From Protea cynaroides (lineage: Eukaryota > Streptophyta > Magnoliopsida > Proteales > Proteaceae), in contig CM053269.1 of NCBI GenBank assembly GCA_028583415.1, positions 52,999,007 through 53,063,006 of the forward strand: a DNA stretch of 64,000 nucleotides. The letters run 5' to 3'. Under the pieces are notes generated by a model that was given only the letters and a program-made list of their open reading frames with translations, did not search any database and had not been told where the DNA came from. Made by a program: the position numbers and the translations under genes. Shown here one piece after another: positions 19,670 to 33,734 of this stretch (positions are counted from its first letter, which is position 1; each line of letters starts with the position of its first letter).

Positions 19670-21734
19670 ATGAAGAAAATAGCTCTGGTTTTGTTGATTG
19701 GGATGCTGGGATGGGCTTTTCAGGCCATCAAATTCCAACCACCACCACCCAGAACCTGTGGTTCTCCTGGTGGACCACCCATTACAGCTCCCAGAATCAA
19801 GCTCAGTGATGGAAGGTACTTGGCCTATAAAGAGCATGGCGTCTTAAGAGAAAAGGCTCTGTATAAGATCATCTTCATTCATGGCTTCGACAGTTGTAGA
19901 CATGATATCATTCCCTTCTCTCCGGTATGAGTTTATCAATTCTTCTTCTTCTTCTTCCTTCTTTGTTTTTCACATCATGATCAGTGAATCAAGTTAGTAG
20001 AAACATAATTGTTTGTCTTGTATCTGTTAAAAGGAACTTGCAGAAGAAATGGGCATATATATGGTGTCCTTTGACAGAGCTGGGTATGGTGAGAGTGACC
20101 CGAACCCAAAACGCAGAGTGAAGAGCATAGCTTTGGATGTAGAGGAGCTGGCTGATAAGCTGGGATTAGGCCCTAAATTCTATGTAATTGGATTTTCCAT
20201 GGGTGGCCAAGCAGTTTGGGCCTGCCTCAAGTACATTCCTCACCGGTAAATGTCTATGACTCATCTTTCAGGTTTTTACTTTTTTAGGCCTTTAAAACAT
20301 AATGATATTTAAGGAGGGAAAAGGAAGTTGATTTTTTGTCTCTGTTAAAAATAAATATTGAAATTTTATTTTACATATAAAATATTATACATAAAATTTT
20401 ACTTCAAAACAAACCAAATCCAATAGTGACTGGTATAGCCAGAGGATTCCTTCCCTACCATTCTACCAAATGGATGATATAGACTGTAGATTGGCCACAC
20501 AAAAAAAAATATCATTTTAATGATGGGTTGTTTGTGGGCAATAACCTTCTTGTTCTTGACACTACATTTGTTTACATGTAAAATGATAGAAAAGAAAAAA
20601 TTTCCTAGTAAAATTTACCACTGTTTGTTTAAACATGAAATACAAAGAAATGTATTGAAAAATTAGAAGAAAAAAAATACATGAAATCTATGTTTGTTTC
20701 ATTATACAATTTTTCATTTTTGATTCCATTTGTTTTCATCTAAAATAATAGAATTTTTTTTTTACTGTTTATATAAAATTTTCATGTAAAATATCATTTG
20801 AAAAAATTATATAAATTAATATTAGAAAATTTTACAATAAAAAGAATAAAAAATGGCTGCTTTTTTCTCTACAATTATGCATTTCATGATGTTCATAAAT
20901 GATTTCTCTCTCAAAGTTATGAAAATTTGGAAAAAATACTGGGCAGGTTAGTAGGAGCAGGACTGATAGCTCCAGTTGTCAACTACTGGTGGCCTGGATT
21001 TCCTACCAATTTGTCAAGGGAGGCTTATAAGCAACAGTTCTTACAGGACCAATGGGCGCTCAGGGTGGCCCACTACACACCTTGGCTCACCTACTGGTGG
21101 AACACTCAAAAATGGTTCCCTGCTTCAAGCGTTGCCTCACACACCCCTGACTTTTCTGACCAGGATAAACAGCTCCTCCCACACATCTTTCCCAAGCAAT
21201 ATGCGGTATTAATTTTTTATTTTAATGTGTTTGTATAAATCTTCCTTTCCTTTATGGCCATGGTTTTGGTACCTATACTATATCCCATGTGATCAATATG
21301 GATATCTGCCCGATACAGTATTGTTTGGCTGAATCGATATATGGATTGATATCTATTGATACTAAATGTTATTGATACTGATACTGATACCAATACTTGT
21401 TCTGATATCGTGAACTAAATCCATATTTCAGGCACAGATTAGCCAACAAGGTGAATATGAATCTCTACATCGTGACATGATGATTGGGTTTGGGAGTTGG
21501 GAATTCGATCCCATGGATCTTGAGAATCCATTTCTAAAGAAAGAAGGCTCAGTACACTTGTGGCATGGAGATGATGATAGGCTTGTCCCTGTTACCTTGC
21601 AGCGATACATTGTTGAGAAGCTTCCATGGATTCACTACCATGAGCTAAGTGGTTCAGGCCACATGTTCCCATACATGAAGGATATGGCTGATGGTATCAT
21701 CAGAACACTTTGCTTGGAGAGAAGTAAACAGTAA
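19670..21734 (+). CDS. Alpha/beta-hydrolase fold protein, copy B
   Basis: Exons are 19670-19924, 20034-20245, 20947-21205 and 21432-21734, all GT-AG, giving 342 residues without interruption. A hydrophobic anchor (MKKIALVLLIGMLGWAFQA) starts the protein. The motifs are HGFD, FDRAGYGESDPNPKR, the elbow GFSMG (Ser140), Asp291 in GDDDRLVPV and His319 in GSGH. Introns are 109, 701 and 226 nt. Intron 3 carries a repetitive insert rich in GATAC/GATAT that C shares but A and D lack, which supports B and C as sisters. It is likely a membrane-anchored serine hydrolase of unknown substrate. The final exon ends ERSKQ, two residues longer than A. Its promoter carries a foldback element. Confidence 0.92.
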
Positions 21735-21954
21735 CCTCCCTTTCTTTGAAGTTAGAAGATGGTCGCTACTGTCTATGATTGTTTGTGCTGTAAACAATTA
21801 TCAATGAGTAAACAATTAGAGGCTTGGATCCTCTGCGCAGCTTTATCTGGGAGTTGGATTGCATTGATGCAAATGTAGATGTGTTTTCAATGACTCGAAT
21901 ATGACTGCACTGGCTACACAGTTACAAAAAATCCGAACCAACAATTACAGTCAT

Positions 21955-22122
21955 ATACTCCAAGTAGCTTCCTTATTTTCTCTCATCCGTTTCTCTTTCT
22001 TTTATATCTTCATTATGCTATCAACCCCACCTAACATTATACACATCACTAATATATGAGAGCCACACTGCAATGTCACCGGTGGAACCCAAATTCTCTC
22101 TCCTATTTTCTCTATCATCATT

Positions 22123-22155
<33 letters not shown>

Positions 22156-24190
22156 AATATTTTATCATCACCACATCACCAATATAAGACTCATTTTTCA
22201 ATGTCATTAATGGCACCCACACTCTCCTCGTTTTGTCTTTATTTTTTTCTAGCCATTTTTTTCTCTCTCTTCAACAACAACAATTATTATTTATGTACTA
22301 TCAAATACTTCTCAATTGCAATTGCACACATATTACTTGTAAGAGTGTCAATTGATTCAGTTTCACATGCACAACACTAAGGTCACTTCATTGCAACAAT
22401 GGAGGAAGTTTACCAAAAAAAAAAAAAAAAAAAACTCCAATAACTCATCTCTATTGTCATCTATTAAAATTTTAATAAATATCTAATAGGTGTGATTATT
22501 GATGATACATTTAAATGGTCAATAAATATGTCTATTGATTGTCATATTCTATTGTCATTTTAATGTTGTATTAGATTCATAATATTATTTTATTATTTAA
22601 TAAGTGATTGTTAAAGAGATTTGTCTCTTCTTAATAGACACATAAATGATCAATAGATGTGACTATTATGATATGTCTAAATGGTCAATAAACATATCTA
22701 TTGGTAGAGACATAATTTTTGAGCAATACTCTTTGGTGACAACGATTGGTGGTATTTCTTCTTCTCTTATATATAAAGAGAAGGTTTAATCCTTTAAATA
22801 TAAGACAACAATAAAAACAACAATGTTAGTCTCACTACTATTGTATTGATTTAACTTATTGAACATAACCTTTTGAATCTCTAAGTAAACCATGAGGTTA
22901 AGTACAACACCTTATGATTTTTTAGGATTGTTTTATCTAAGAAATCTATTTGCAAAGATCCCACTTTGCACCATGGGGTTTTTTTGTTGGAGGAAGGGGT
23001 GCTATGATTTTAAGTGTTGAGGATTGTTCCACATTAGAGATGTTGAGAATTGTCCCACATTATTTAGAGATTGAAATCCTGGGTGTCTTGTATATGTAAG
23101 AGTCCTTCTATTTACTAGTTAGAACTTTTGAGCTAAAAGTTCAATATGGTATCAGAATTCCAAATTCCCTCTCATATAGTATTCCAAGAAAAGGACTTAG
23201 TCACCCAAAAGGAGGGACGATCATCAAAAAAAAAAAAGAGGGTCATGTATGGTAACCCTAGAGGAGAAGGCCACCTAAACAACAAGGACAATGAATGTTG
23301 AGGATTTTTCCACATTTGAGATGTTGAGAATAATTTCACGTTGCTCAGAGATTGAAATCTTGGGTGTCTTACATATGTGAGAGTCCATCTACTTCTTGTT
23401 TGAATTTTTATACTGAAAACTTCAACATTAAAGAAGAGTAGTTTTGACTACAACTCAACCCTACCATTCGTATACCACATGTGGAACATTAATTTAATTA
23501 ATAGTGATTTTGATGTCTACTTTGGTGGGTTTATAGATGCATGAATGGAGTATTTGAATGAGTCATTTTTAAGTTTATTTATAATACTATATCTCATGTT
23601 CCTCTTATATTTCTAAAATGATGTTTATAGTACATATATTACAAATCTTAAAATCATAGTCATGAGATTATAGATGTATAATTTCTCTCGGTACTCATAA
23701 TTCTTAAGACCATAGATACGTAAAAACAGGTTGACAGATTATAGCATTGCATATGGCTAGTACCTCATAGTAGTACCTCACAATTACTATTGTGCCAAAA
23801 ATTAGAAAACATTTTTTATTAATGGATTTTAATCTTAGTCACACTAGAGGAGATTTGAATTTGAAATCTCTCTTCCAAAAAAAAAGAAAAAAAAAAAAAA
23901 CTCAATTATCCGATAAAAAAACGTTTTCCCAAAAAAAAAAAACCTAATCATGCATAAGTTCCTTAGTTATTGGGTAAACCGCTATTGGGAGGGAATCTTT
24001 TTCTTAAAATGGGTATCCGTATCTCATTTGTCAAGACCAGACACAATATTGGTTGGCATGACACTTCATTGAAAAGTTGGGTTTTAACTGACGCTTGTTT
24101 GGTCGCCATTGGTGATAGTTTGTTTTATTGTTTGGTGACACTTGGTTGTTGGTAGTAAAGCAATTGTTTCTCAAAATTTTCTGCTCAAGT
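21955..24190. repeat. Duplicated downstream block, copy B
   Basis: Homologous to 14340-16980 and 41665-44367, with the same landmarks and the same TRIM. It ends at TTTTCTGCTCAAG, where the Copia-related sequence begins. No gene was recognised. Confidence 0.7.
23015..23427 (+). mobile_element. TRIM element, family 2 (best-preserved copy)
   Basis: LTRs of 132 bp each (23015-23146 and 23296-23427) begin TGTTGAGGATT. The right one ends TTCAACA. The primer-site motif TGGTATCAGAATTCC directly follows the first LTR. Flanks are TTAAG (left) and TTAAA (right), a near-perfect 5-bp target duplication. The internal region is only about 150 bp and non-coding. Confidence 0.88.
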
Positions 24191-24470
24191 GTTTGACTGA
24201 ACCGACACGTGTATATTTTATATTATTTTATTTTGTTTCTGATTTTCTTTTTCCTCTTTGATTTCCATCTCCAATCGATCAATTACCTGCTTTTCTTCGC
24301 TCAATCGTTCATTCCATTTTTCATTTCCATTTCTCACATATTCGTTATGAGATTTCAGTGTTTCAGACTTTCAGTTCAAGTTTTTAGAGTTTCAGCTCAC
24401 GATTTTCTTGATTTAGGGTTTCATGTTCTTCAAATCTCACCGGTTCACTACTGCGATTTCCTTCTTGTTC

Positions 24471-25654
24471 ATGGCGTCTACTCAAAATTCTCCATCACTC
24501 CCATCCATTTCTCCGTCGGTTCTTTACCCTTTGGATAATCCAGGTCATGTTCTGGTTTCCAAAGCTTTGGATGGAAACAATTATCCGACATGGTGGAGAG
24601 TCATGCGTGTTGTTCTTGGAGCCAAAAACAAGTTTGGCTTCGTTAATGGCTCGTTCAAGCATCCTACTGAAGATACTGCTGCCTGGGATCAGTCGGATCT
24701 CATGATCATATCCTGGCTGTAATAACAGCCTTGATCGGAATTTGCATGACAGTGTCTTGTATGCAAATACTTCCAGAGATCTTTGGGTTGATCTTGAAAT
24801 GCGTTTCTCTCAAGGGAATGGTCTACGGCTGTATGAACTCAAGCGTCATATCGCTCTTCTCCGACAAGATACAATGTCTGTCTCCAACTATTTCTAGGCT
24901 TTGAAAATCCTCTAGGACGAACTCGGCTCTCATCTTCAATCACCGGAGTGTACATGTGGTTCTCATTCCAGTACCTGCCGGGCTCATTCAAAGAATCTTG
25001 ATCATATTGAAATTGAGAAAGTGTTTCAATTTCTACTCGGCCTCAACGACGTGTACAGTACAGTTCGTACACAAATCCTAACTATGGATCCATTTCCAGT
25101 AGTCAGCAAGACTTATTCCTTGGTGTTACAAGAAGAACATCATCGTGGTTTGTATCTGCAATAGGTAACCTCTTCCCCTGATTCAATGGCTCTTGCTTCT
25201 GCTCGTTTTAATTTATGGTCCATTGCTCCAGACACCTCTGGCCGTCGTCGCCCTTACTGTACACATTTTAACAAACACGAACATTACCGTGACACTTGCT
25301 TTGTGATTCATGGATACCCTCTAGGCTTTGTCCGTCGCCAACCAAAAACAACTCCTTCACCGACTGCATCATCAACAGTTCCGACACTCACAATTCCTCA
25401 TATTAGTAGTTCATCACCACATGCACACATTGCTGAAATTCCACCTTCCTATCGATCCACTGATATTTCCCCTGCTCCACCATTACCCCCACTGACTACT
25501 ACACAATACCAGCAGTTTCTAAATTTCCTCAATTCGTCGGCCACTACATCAGCAAATTTTGCAACTACACGGCATTGTCTCTCAGCTACTTTACCCTCAT
25601 CTACATCATGGATTATAGATTATGGCGCCACTGACCATTTTTCCCCTATTTATT
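24471..25654 (+). pseudogene. Ty1/Copia gag and protease start, 5' part of a split element
   Basis: The Gag start MASTQNSPSLPSISPS leads to DGNNYPTWWRVMRVVLG, the Copia-type Gag domain, and an early stop near 24720. Further Gag text follows in other frames. A His/Cys-rich segment (PYCTHFNKHEHYRDTC) and the protease region WIIDYGATDHFS come next. The catalytic context normally reads DSGATDH, so the Ser is Tyr here. The element stops at 25654 where an unrelated LTR begins. The last 420 bp (25235-25654) recur at 34610-35029 with about 98% identity and share the Tyr change. Confidence 0.88.
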
Positions 25655-27681
25655 GTTGGACTTTATGTTGTCATTGTTGGCAACTTGGCTGATGTGACAG
25701 TATTTATGAGTATTCAGTCAGAGAAATGAGGAGAGAGAGTGTCGATGTAGGAGAGAGAGTGTCGCAGCGGGCAGATGTGGCAACTTTGTTTATGTGTTCT
25801 ACAAGGTTCTATATGTGTTTCAGATGATTTACAATGAGTTAAATGGGATATTACACTGATTTTGATGAGAGAGAGTGTTTGTGGACCCCATTGGTGATGT
25901 GGCCGAGTTTCTGATGATGCGGCCGAGTTTCTGATGATGCGACAGTGTTCTTGAAGCTTTTCTGATCATGTTCATGTTTCTCATGTTTCTGGTGTTGTGA
26001 CATTGAAGAGAGAAATTCAAGAGAGAGAAAGAAGAGAGAGAATCAGAAGAGAGAGAAAGAGGAGAGAGAAAAAATGTGAGTGGGACCCACAGGTATGGTG
26101 GCAAGGTGACATGCCAACACGGCAGCCCACGACACTTGGCATGCATGCACACAAAGTTTCGGGTTCAAATTCCAAGGTTTGACAGAGTTTTAACTTTGGG
26201 TCTATTTTTGGTGGGTCCCGCAGAAGGTTCATGGAAATCCGACAGTGGAAAGATGTAGAGCGTCGAGTTATCTTTCCAACGCAACTTGAATCACTCAATT
26301 CCGACATCGGATGAGAGAGATATCGCAGTTTCTGTCGGATCGCTCGAAAAAGTGATTTCACAAATTGTTTAGGGGCAATTTCGGTATTTCATAAGTTATT
26401 TAAGGGCATTTTCGGCAAGTAACAAAGAAGAAGATCCGATATCGGTGGCCAAGAGAGAGCCACGCTTCTCAGATTCTAATCTGATGGACCAGATTGAGGC
26501 GGGCTAAGGTGTAGTGCGACGATCGCATCTTGATGCTCCCGCGACCCTTCGGATTGGGCGGATGCAGCTTATTATAATGCTATTTGTTGCATGGAATACT
26601 AACCTGATTCCGTGTAGCGCAGGTGCAGGTTATATAAGGAAAGATTCTTTTTCCTTATCCGAGATTAGCCAATCTTCAAACTGCCATAACTTCTTCATCC
26701 GAGCTCCAAATCGGTCCGTTCAAATTGCAGCATTCATATTTTTCGATGCCCTATCTATTGGCGCCGTTGGGAGTCGTGAAAAGGTAGAGAAAAATTGAAA
26801 AGAGTGTTTTGAAGGCAGAGAGAAGGTTTTCTAGGGTTTCGTGCCCTGTGAGAGTGATCAATCACCAACTACCTCTTCTTTGTGCATCAATGGAGTGCTA
26901 AATTCCTGTGAGAGGTCAGTAGAGCTTTTATTTTCATATTCATGGTGATTATGGGTTGTGTGGAAGAGATTGGGCTTGTCGATGAGGTGTGCTCGTGAAT
27001 CGATCTCTATCATCATTGAAGACCGTTAGAGAGTACCTAAGGGCGGTGTGAAGCTTCGGAGATATTGATGGTCATTCGAAAGCAGTTGTAAGGTTTTTCA
27101 ATTCCCTATCTATTTGTTGCTTTCAATATATTGTATGCTAGCGTAGGTGAAAATTATTGAATACCTGGCCAGTGGGGAAAAATTGTAAGGCATAATTATA
27201 AGCCTAAAAAAAATTGTGATTTGCTTCCTGGGTGCGAGTTAAGGCGTGGTGTGTTCGGTGGGTCTTGGACACTGGCATTAAGCCCGAATCTTGGCGTTAG
27301 TGCGCCCTCTCGATTTATCTTTGGGAAAACCTAGGGTTAATATCCTTGTCTTGTTAGAGACTAAAAGTCGAGTGTTGAGTAAATACGGAGCCCGTTGGGC
27401 ATTACTCCGTGGAGTAGCCATCACACACCTTGTGTTGGTGAACCACGTAATATCTCTGTGTTCATTGTGTTTACTTTCTATTATATTTTTGGAGTGCGTG
27501 GAATGGCTTACGGGATGGGTGTGCAAATCGGTAGACCGGCCACCGAGTGGTAGCGAGGTAGATTTGCATACGCTTGTGTGTGTAAAGAATATATCTCCAT
27601 CGGCTTCGGGTAGCGATAAATAATCGGAGAAAAGTTTGGACAATCGATTCACCCCCCTCTCGGTGTCATATCAAGTTCATC
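25655..27681 (+). mobile_element. Long LTR (about 2 kb) of a Copia-type element, cut by a gap
   Basis: It begins TGTTGGACTTTATG right after a Copia fragment. It ends in GAACCACGTAATATCTCTGTG and GATTCACCCCCCTCTCGGTG, typical of long plant Copia LTRs just before the primer site. GA-rich tracts lie near 25720-26060. The start (TTGTCATTGTTGGCAAC) and end (GATTCACCCCCCTC) motifs match the minus-strand LTR at 47390-49431. Open frames inside are not genes. The rest of the element is missing into the N run. Confidence 0.65.
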
Positions 27682-28181
27682 NNNNNNNNNNNNNNNNNNN
27701 NNNNNNNNNNNNNNNNNNNNNNNNNNNNNNNNNNNNNNNNNNNNNNNNNNNNNNNNNNNNNNNNNNNNNNNNNNNNNNNNNNNNNNNNNNNNNNNNNNNN
27801 NNNNNNNNNNNNNNNNNNNNNNNNNNNNNNNNNNNNNNNNNNNNNNNNNNNNNNNNNNNNNNNNNNNNNNNNNNNNNNNNNNNNNNNNNNNNNNNNNNNN
27901 NNNNNNNNNNNNNNNNNNNNNNNNNNNNNNNNNNNNNNNNNNNNNNNNNNNNNNNNNNNNNNNNNNNNNNNNNNNNNNNNNNNNNNNNNNNNNNNNNNNN
28001 NNNNNNNNNNNNNNNNNNNNNNNNNNNNNNNNNNNNNNNNNNNNNNNNNNNNNNNNNNNNNNNNNNNNNNNNNNNNNNNNNNNNNNNNNNNNNNNNNNNN
28101 NNNNNNNNNNNNNNNNNNNNNNNNNNNNNNNNNNNNNNNNNNNNNNNNNNNNNNNNNNNNNNNNNNNNNNNNNNNNNNNNN
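27682..28181. other. Assembly gap, 500 N
   Basis: Exactly 500 N. The left flank is a long LTR and the right flank is inside the 5' LTR of another element, about 32 bp after its expected start. Confidence 1.
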
Positions 28182-30134
28182 TACCTAACCGGTTGTTAAG
28201 TGGGAGTTCAATCACTGGGTTTGACCGGTTCAGTGCGGTTCGTCACCGGTTAGAGACTACTAACCCGGTCCACCTGTGGGAATGGTTCGGGTTAGGGATT
28301 GTATTATAAATACAATGATTAGGGTCCCAGGTTATTGGTTTTATCTCTCTGTTGCTCCTCCGCGCGCAGGAGACAAAAAGGGATCCCAACGAGGCCGTAG
28401 AAGACCCTAATCGAAGCATTCAAGGCACGGGAAGCGGTCTAAATCAATCTCACAGTGAAATGGTATGTGTTCTATCATCTCTTTTATTGTCCATTGTATT
28501 CTAGTTATCGTGTGGTGAATTCGTTAGGGTTCATGGGAAAACCCATGGAATAACCCTAACCCGCATTAAAATTATTACAATTGGTATCGAGCCACACACG
28601 AGCTAGGATCATAGGTAATGGACAATTAAAATGGTAGGAATGGCCGAATTGAAAAAGGAGAAATTTTTCTCCAAAATTTTTCCCACAAAATTTAAAAAAC
28701 CCTTCAAAATTTTTCGGACAATAAATTCAAAATAAACTATCTTGGGTTGTAGAACTCGAAAAACGATTCGGCCGGTACTAAGATGGTCGCCGGCGGTAGC
28801 CGGACGGCGCCTCACGCCACGTTAAAATTTCGCGTAAAAGCCACGCTGCCGGCGGGTTGGATTTAAAAAAAAAAAATTTCGACGGCGCTGAGTCTTGGCC
28901 GGTCGACTCGGCGCCGGATCGCTAACCCTAACGGGTTCCAGTTGGGTTGACTTCGGGCGAAGTCTACCCCGGCGCCGGGCCCGACTAGACCGGCCGGGCG
29001 GCGCCCGAGCCAAGCCGCCCGGCCAATCAAACCTAGCCCGAGCTGGCCCGACCCGAGCCGATTAAGAACCCGACACAAGGTTGCCCGTAAGGCCGGGCCG
29101 ACCGGGGAACCAGTGGGTGATCCGGCACCGGATCTGTAACCCACAAACGGGTGCCCAGATGACCCGCCCCTTGACCCATTATTGACCCGGTAGGTTAACC
29201 GAAAACCCGAAAATGTGACCGGATGGTCATTGGTTGAACCGGTTAGACCGGTTTGTGCGGACCGGACCGCCGGTTTGGTTCGGATTGCGGTTCGTACCGG
29301 TCCAAACTTTTTAAGGCCTGTTTGCCTTTTGGTTTTTTCTTGCATTCACAATCCGACTTTTAAACTGGATTTGTGGGAGCTAGGAAGGTCGGATTGACCT
29401 CCGATTTGTTCCGTTGGACTTGGTTTTCAATGCTCTTCAATCTGGAATAGATGTTGATACATTTTGATACATTGGAAATAGTATTTTTCCTAGTTAATGC
29501 TCTTTTTAGAGCTCGATTTGCGGTGTTTATCGCTGGTTTTTCTCAATATTTTTGTATCATAATGATTGTTGAGCTAAAGTGCATGTTTATTTGAATGTTT
29601 AGACTTATAAAGTTGATTTTTAAAAACATTCAAGGTTATATATATCCCACTAGAGCTGCAATTTGGGATTTGTTCATATCATGGTAGAACTTGGTGGATT
29701 CCACCAAAGTGGTATACCTTGTTTTGTCATGATGTATTCAAATTCAAGCGATTGTGTTTGTAAATGCTTTAAAGAATGACAGTGTTCACCTAAGAGTGGC
29801 ATTGTCCCGATTTATTCAAATTATGATTTGTACATATTGTGTAAGAATTAGGTGGGACCACTAAAGTGGCAAACTCAGTTCTATCATGATATGCTCAAAT
29901 CCAGAACTTATGCATTTATAGACACAGCAAAGAAGGATAGTGCTCACTTAAATGTGACATTATCAAGATTTTCACTTTTTGGAAGCGACAAAAGCGGCAT
30001 TGTCCACCCAAAGGTGGCAGTGTCAAAGATCATGTAAACTCATGCACATGGATGAAGGATCTTGACTTTAGGAGTTTCATACACCCAAAGGTGGTGGAAT
30101 TTTGAGAGTCATTATCCCTTCGCGGGTTATGCCA

Positions 30135-30336
30135 GAGATAGTAGAAGGACCCGGTGCGCTCTTGTCCCAAAGGATAAGGGTGTAGTTTCGGTTGACTCTA
30201 CCGAGATAGTAAGAGGACAGTGCGCTCTTGTCCCAAAGGATAAGGGTGTAGTTTCGGTTGACTCTACACGGATAGTAAGAGGACCAGTGCGCTCTTGTCC
30301 CAAAAGGATGAGGGGTGTAGTTTCGGTTGACTCTTC
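30135..30336 (+). repeat. Three-unit tandem repeat, about 66-68 bp
   Basis: Units begin near GAGATAGTA at 30135 and 30203 and near GATAGTAAGAGG at 30271. Each contains GTGCGCTCTTGTCCCAAA and GTAGTTTCGGTTGACTCT. They lie inside the Copia element. Confidence 0.85.
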
Positions 30337-32135
30337 AAAGGAAATGGACTTGCATATATTTTGTAAGTTTAAATTATCTTGTGTGTATGTTTGCATTATG
30401 TCACACACATTAGAGAACATATAATGATCAAACACCTCATGATGCACTGTTATGGCGGGCCGGTTCTATGAATTGGCATGAAAAATGAAAGCTAGTCTAG
30501 GAATGCTTAACCTAGTACTCGACGAGATTCTATTTTGATCTTTAGGAATATTCAATCCCTAAGATCGGGTAAAAGAAAATTGAAATAAGGAACATTGGAA
30601 ATAGATGTTCGAGTAAAATCCAAAGAAATTTTGATCTTTAAAATGGGGTGGAGAGATGTTGTATTCTCAAGGTTGTCGTACCGGTTTTGATGGTTTAGGA
30701 TGATAATGGTGTGTGAGGAATAATGGTGTGTGGAAACACGGGTTAGAGCTATTAGCCATCACTAATAAGCTCGAGATATGTGAATCTCTGTAGGTAACTC
30801 ATTGGAATATTATAGATGATTCACTTGACTTTCACTTCCTCACCTGAGCTCCGAAGTTAGATCCGGTGACCCATAAACCCAATGGACAGGAAGATGAGTT
30901 GATTTCCTTTACACTAAGAAAGAAATTTTAAAGAAAAGAGAAAGGAAGGAATGCAAATGTCATGATGTGTGAGCCATACTCGACAAATGCAAGTAAGTGA
31001 AATGTAGGGTCTTATAGAAAGAAAAACAAATTTTCAAGGACAGTAAAGAAACTTATGACAAGAAAAATGAATTTATGAAAATACGGGAACTCGGAAGAAA
31101 CATGTGGAAAATGTTATAACTGGAAGAAAAAGTAGGATAATGAAACTTTCGAGTAAGAAGGTAATGGAGATTGGAGACTTAAGTAATAGAAGTAATCCAA
31201 ACCTATAAGAGTAGCAAAAACCTTTATTTACTCTCTATAGTTTACACGGCTATAGATGTTAGACAAGTATATCCTAATTCTATCCTTAGCATAGACATTT
31301 AGGACTCTTATCTAATGAAAGACAAGTAAAAGGTTGTAAGAACGAATTCTAGAAACCCCTAAAGTTAATGACTTGCTTACTTGTAAGGATTGTTTTAAGG
31401 GAAAGATGACAAGATTAAGAAATATTAAAAGATATTTACAACAAGGGAATTGTTGGATCTTGTGGGCATCAAAATTTTATCTAGAAAATTCTTGTCATAA
31501 TCGTTTCCAACGAATGAGATTCAATAACAAAGAGTGACAAATAGATATGATCAAGAGAACTTCGAGAGTGTATTAGCTCATTTGGAGTGATCAGTCGCGA
31601 CCTATAGTATTAATAAGGTGCCATGTAAGTTGTTTTCAGTTCAAGTTATCTTCTTGATTGGAACTGTAAAAGTAGCGTATTTTCATAACACTCGTGGGAG
31701 AGTGATTATTTTAAGACTTTGAGTTATCATTTTTGGGATATCCTCTAATATCTGAAGGATTCAACAAGATTCATTGGTGATGTTGGTTAGCAGTCACTTC
31801 CAAGAAACATAAGTTTAATGAAATCACATGGAAATTGTTGTGGAACAATTAGTTGAGGTATCAAAAGTATTATCGAGTGTAATGAGATAATTATTGAAAT
31901 TATCTTCATTCAGGTTGATGCATAGCCAAGATACGAGCTAGATAAGGCAATGAGGAGATATAATAGACCATGTAGATCTGTGATTTCATCACAAGTTATA
32001 CCTCAAAAATAGATATTATGGCATTGGACAAGATAAAGATCCCAATAGTTTTAAGCAAGTTGTCAATAATGAAATTGTTTTTGGATGGTTACCAGTCATA
32101 ATTGATGTATCGTTATTTATGAACATCAATGAGAT

Positions 32136-33060
32136 TTGGGATTCCAGTGGGAGAATTGTTTGCTACAAAGTAAAACTTGTAGCGAAGTGAAATCACACAA
32201 AGAGAATGAAAAGTATAGACTTCAAATCTTTGAGGTCTTAGTTATGCATTTTATTTTGGAGTTGCATCAGATAGATGTAAAGATCGTTTTGATCAAAGAA
32301 AATCTGAAAGAAGGTGTTTATAGGCTTTACCTAGAAGGTTTTGAGGTAAAGGAAAAAGAAAATCTATTTTGTAGACTTATAAAGTTAATATGTGGATTAA
32401 GCAAGCATCCAGGTAGTGGTACCTGAAGTTTGACAGAGTTGTATCTCCTTAAAACTTTGTTGAGATTATCATTGATCATTATGTATATATATAGAGGTCA
32501 GTGGGGAGAGGATTCATTTCCTAGTCATATATGTTGATGGTTAATCACCGACCAGCAAAGTGATATGGTTTTTCTGTTGAAACCATAGTTTCAATGTCTG
32601 ATAAATTCGATATGTAGAATGTGTGAGTAAGTACCTTTGAACTTGACATTGAGTTTCCTCGTGATAGGAAAAATAAAACTCTGGGTTTGTCTCAAAGGGT
32701 ATACATTATTCATGTTCTTGAATGAATGTACATGCATAACTGATTAAGTTCGGGATGCTTAAATCGAGTAAATGAGACAAATTGACGAGTTATGTTTAAG
32801 AAATGATGTTCAAAGAGAGCATCCGAAGTATGAGCTTGGTGTATGCTCAAGATTATATTTATTCTCACATGGCCTTTGTTTAGAGTGTATTGAAACATTT
32901 TTAGTTGGATACTGGTATAGCTCACTAAACAACGGAATATAAAGGTCATGCGGTACTTGCAGAGGACCAAAGATTATCCACTCATTTGTGGCGTAGTGAC
33001 ACTCTTGGCTATTGTGATGTAGTGTTTGGTGATTGCATTGGTGGCATGAATCCCATCTCA
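32136..33060 (+). pseudogene. Copia reverse transcriptase / RNase H relic
   Basis: A reverse-transcriptase stretch (ELHQIDVKIVLIKENLKEGV, then GFEVKEKENLFCRLIKL) is visible at about 32230-32410. The polymerase motif appears as YVDG near 32530 instead of YVDD. A connection/RNase H piece (VMRYLQRTKDYPL) is near 32950. Stops and frameshifts are frequent. This places the 28182-34609 element in Ty1/Copia. Confidence 0.75.
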
Positions 33061-33645
33061 GATTTATTGTTATGATGGTAGATGTATCCTTTGAGGAAAA
33101 ATGTAAAGAAGTTTATCCATGCATCACCCTCTTGATAAGGTAAATTTTATAACTATATGTGAAACTAATAAGTAGCATATCTGGTTGAAGAGTTATCTTT
33201 CAGACTGGAAGGTTGTAAGTTTAACTTAGGCCTATTGAGATGTATTGTGACAGCCGGTTTAGCGTGTTGTTCTCAAATAATAATGTGAAATCTAGTAATT
33301 CAAAGCATAATAGAAATCGGATTTCAAATCTCTTTAGGTGAGAGAAAAATGTCAAAGAATTTATATCATGGTAGAGCACATTCGTTAAACATCTTGATTG
33401 CAGATTCTCTGACGAAGGTTTTGTCAAGGGGAGTCTTCGAGGGAGGGTTTGTATGTTTAATATAGAAATGGTTAATTCATTAAATGTGCTTGGTTAGTGG
33501 GGAGACTCTTCCCACATTGATAATGATTTATTTCATTATGTTTATTTACATTGCCTATAGTTTTGGCATGGATATTTATTACCATGGTTATTTTTATTTC
33601 AGCATTCATTTATTGCTATGTTGCATATTCATTGACATGTCATTG

Positions 33646-33715
33646 ACAAAGGCGGTATTTAGCCAAATGAACAAGGCGGTATTAAGCCAAATGAAGGGGG
33701 CGGTATTTAGCCATA
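33646..33715 (+). repeat. Three-unit tandem repeat, about 26 bp
   Basis: Units around GGCGGTATTTAGCCAAATGA, with minor changes, lie between the coding remains and the 3' LTR of the Copia element. Confidence 0.75.
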
Positions 33716-33734
33716 GTTCACGACAGTGTGCCAA

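Noticed and set aside
27636..28215. Long open frames across the second N run
   Set aside because: They are made of undetermined bases; nothing is coded by visible sequence.
28863..29345. 160-residue minus-strand GC-rich frame
   Set aside because: It is antisense to the leader of a Copia element, in repetitive ACCGG-type sequence.
30135..30336. Regular spaced repeats considered as a CRISPR array
   Set aside because: Three head-to-tail units without unique spacers, inside a plant retrotransposon.
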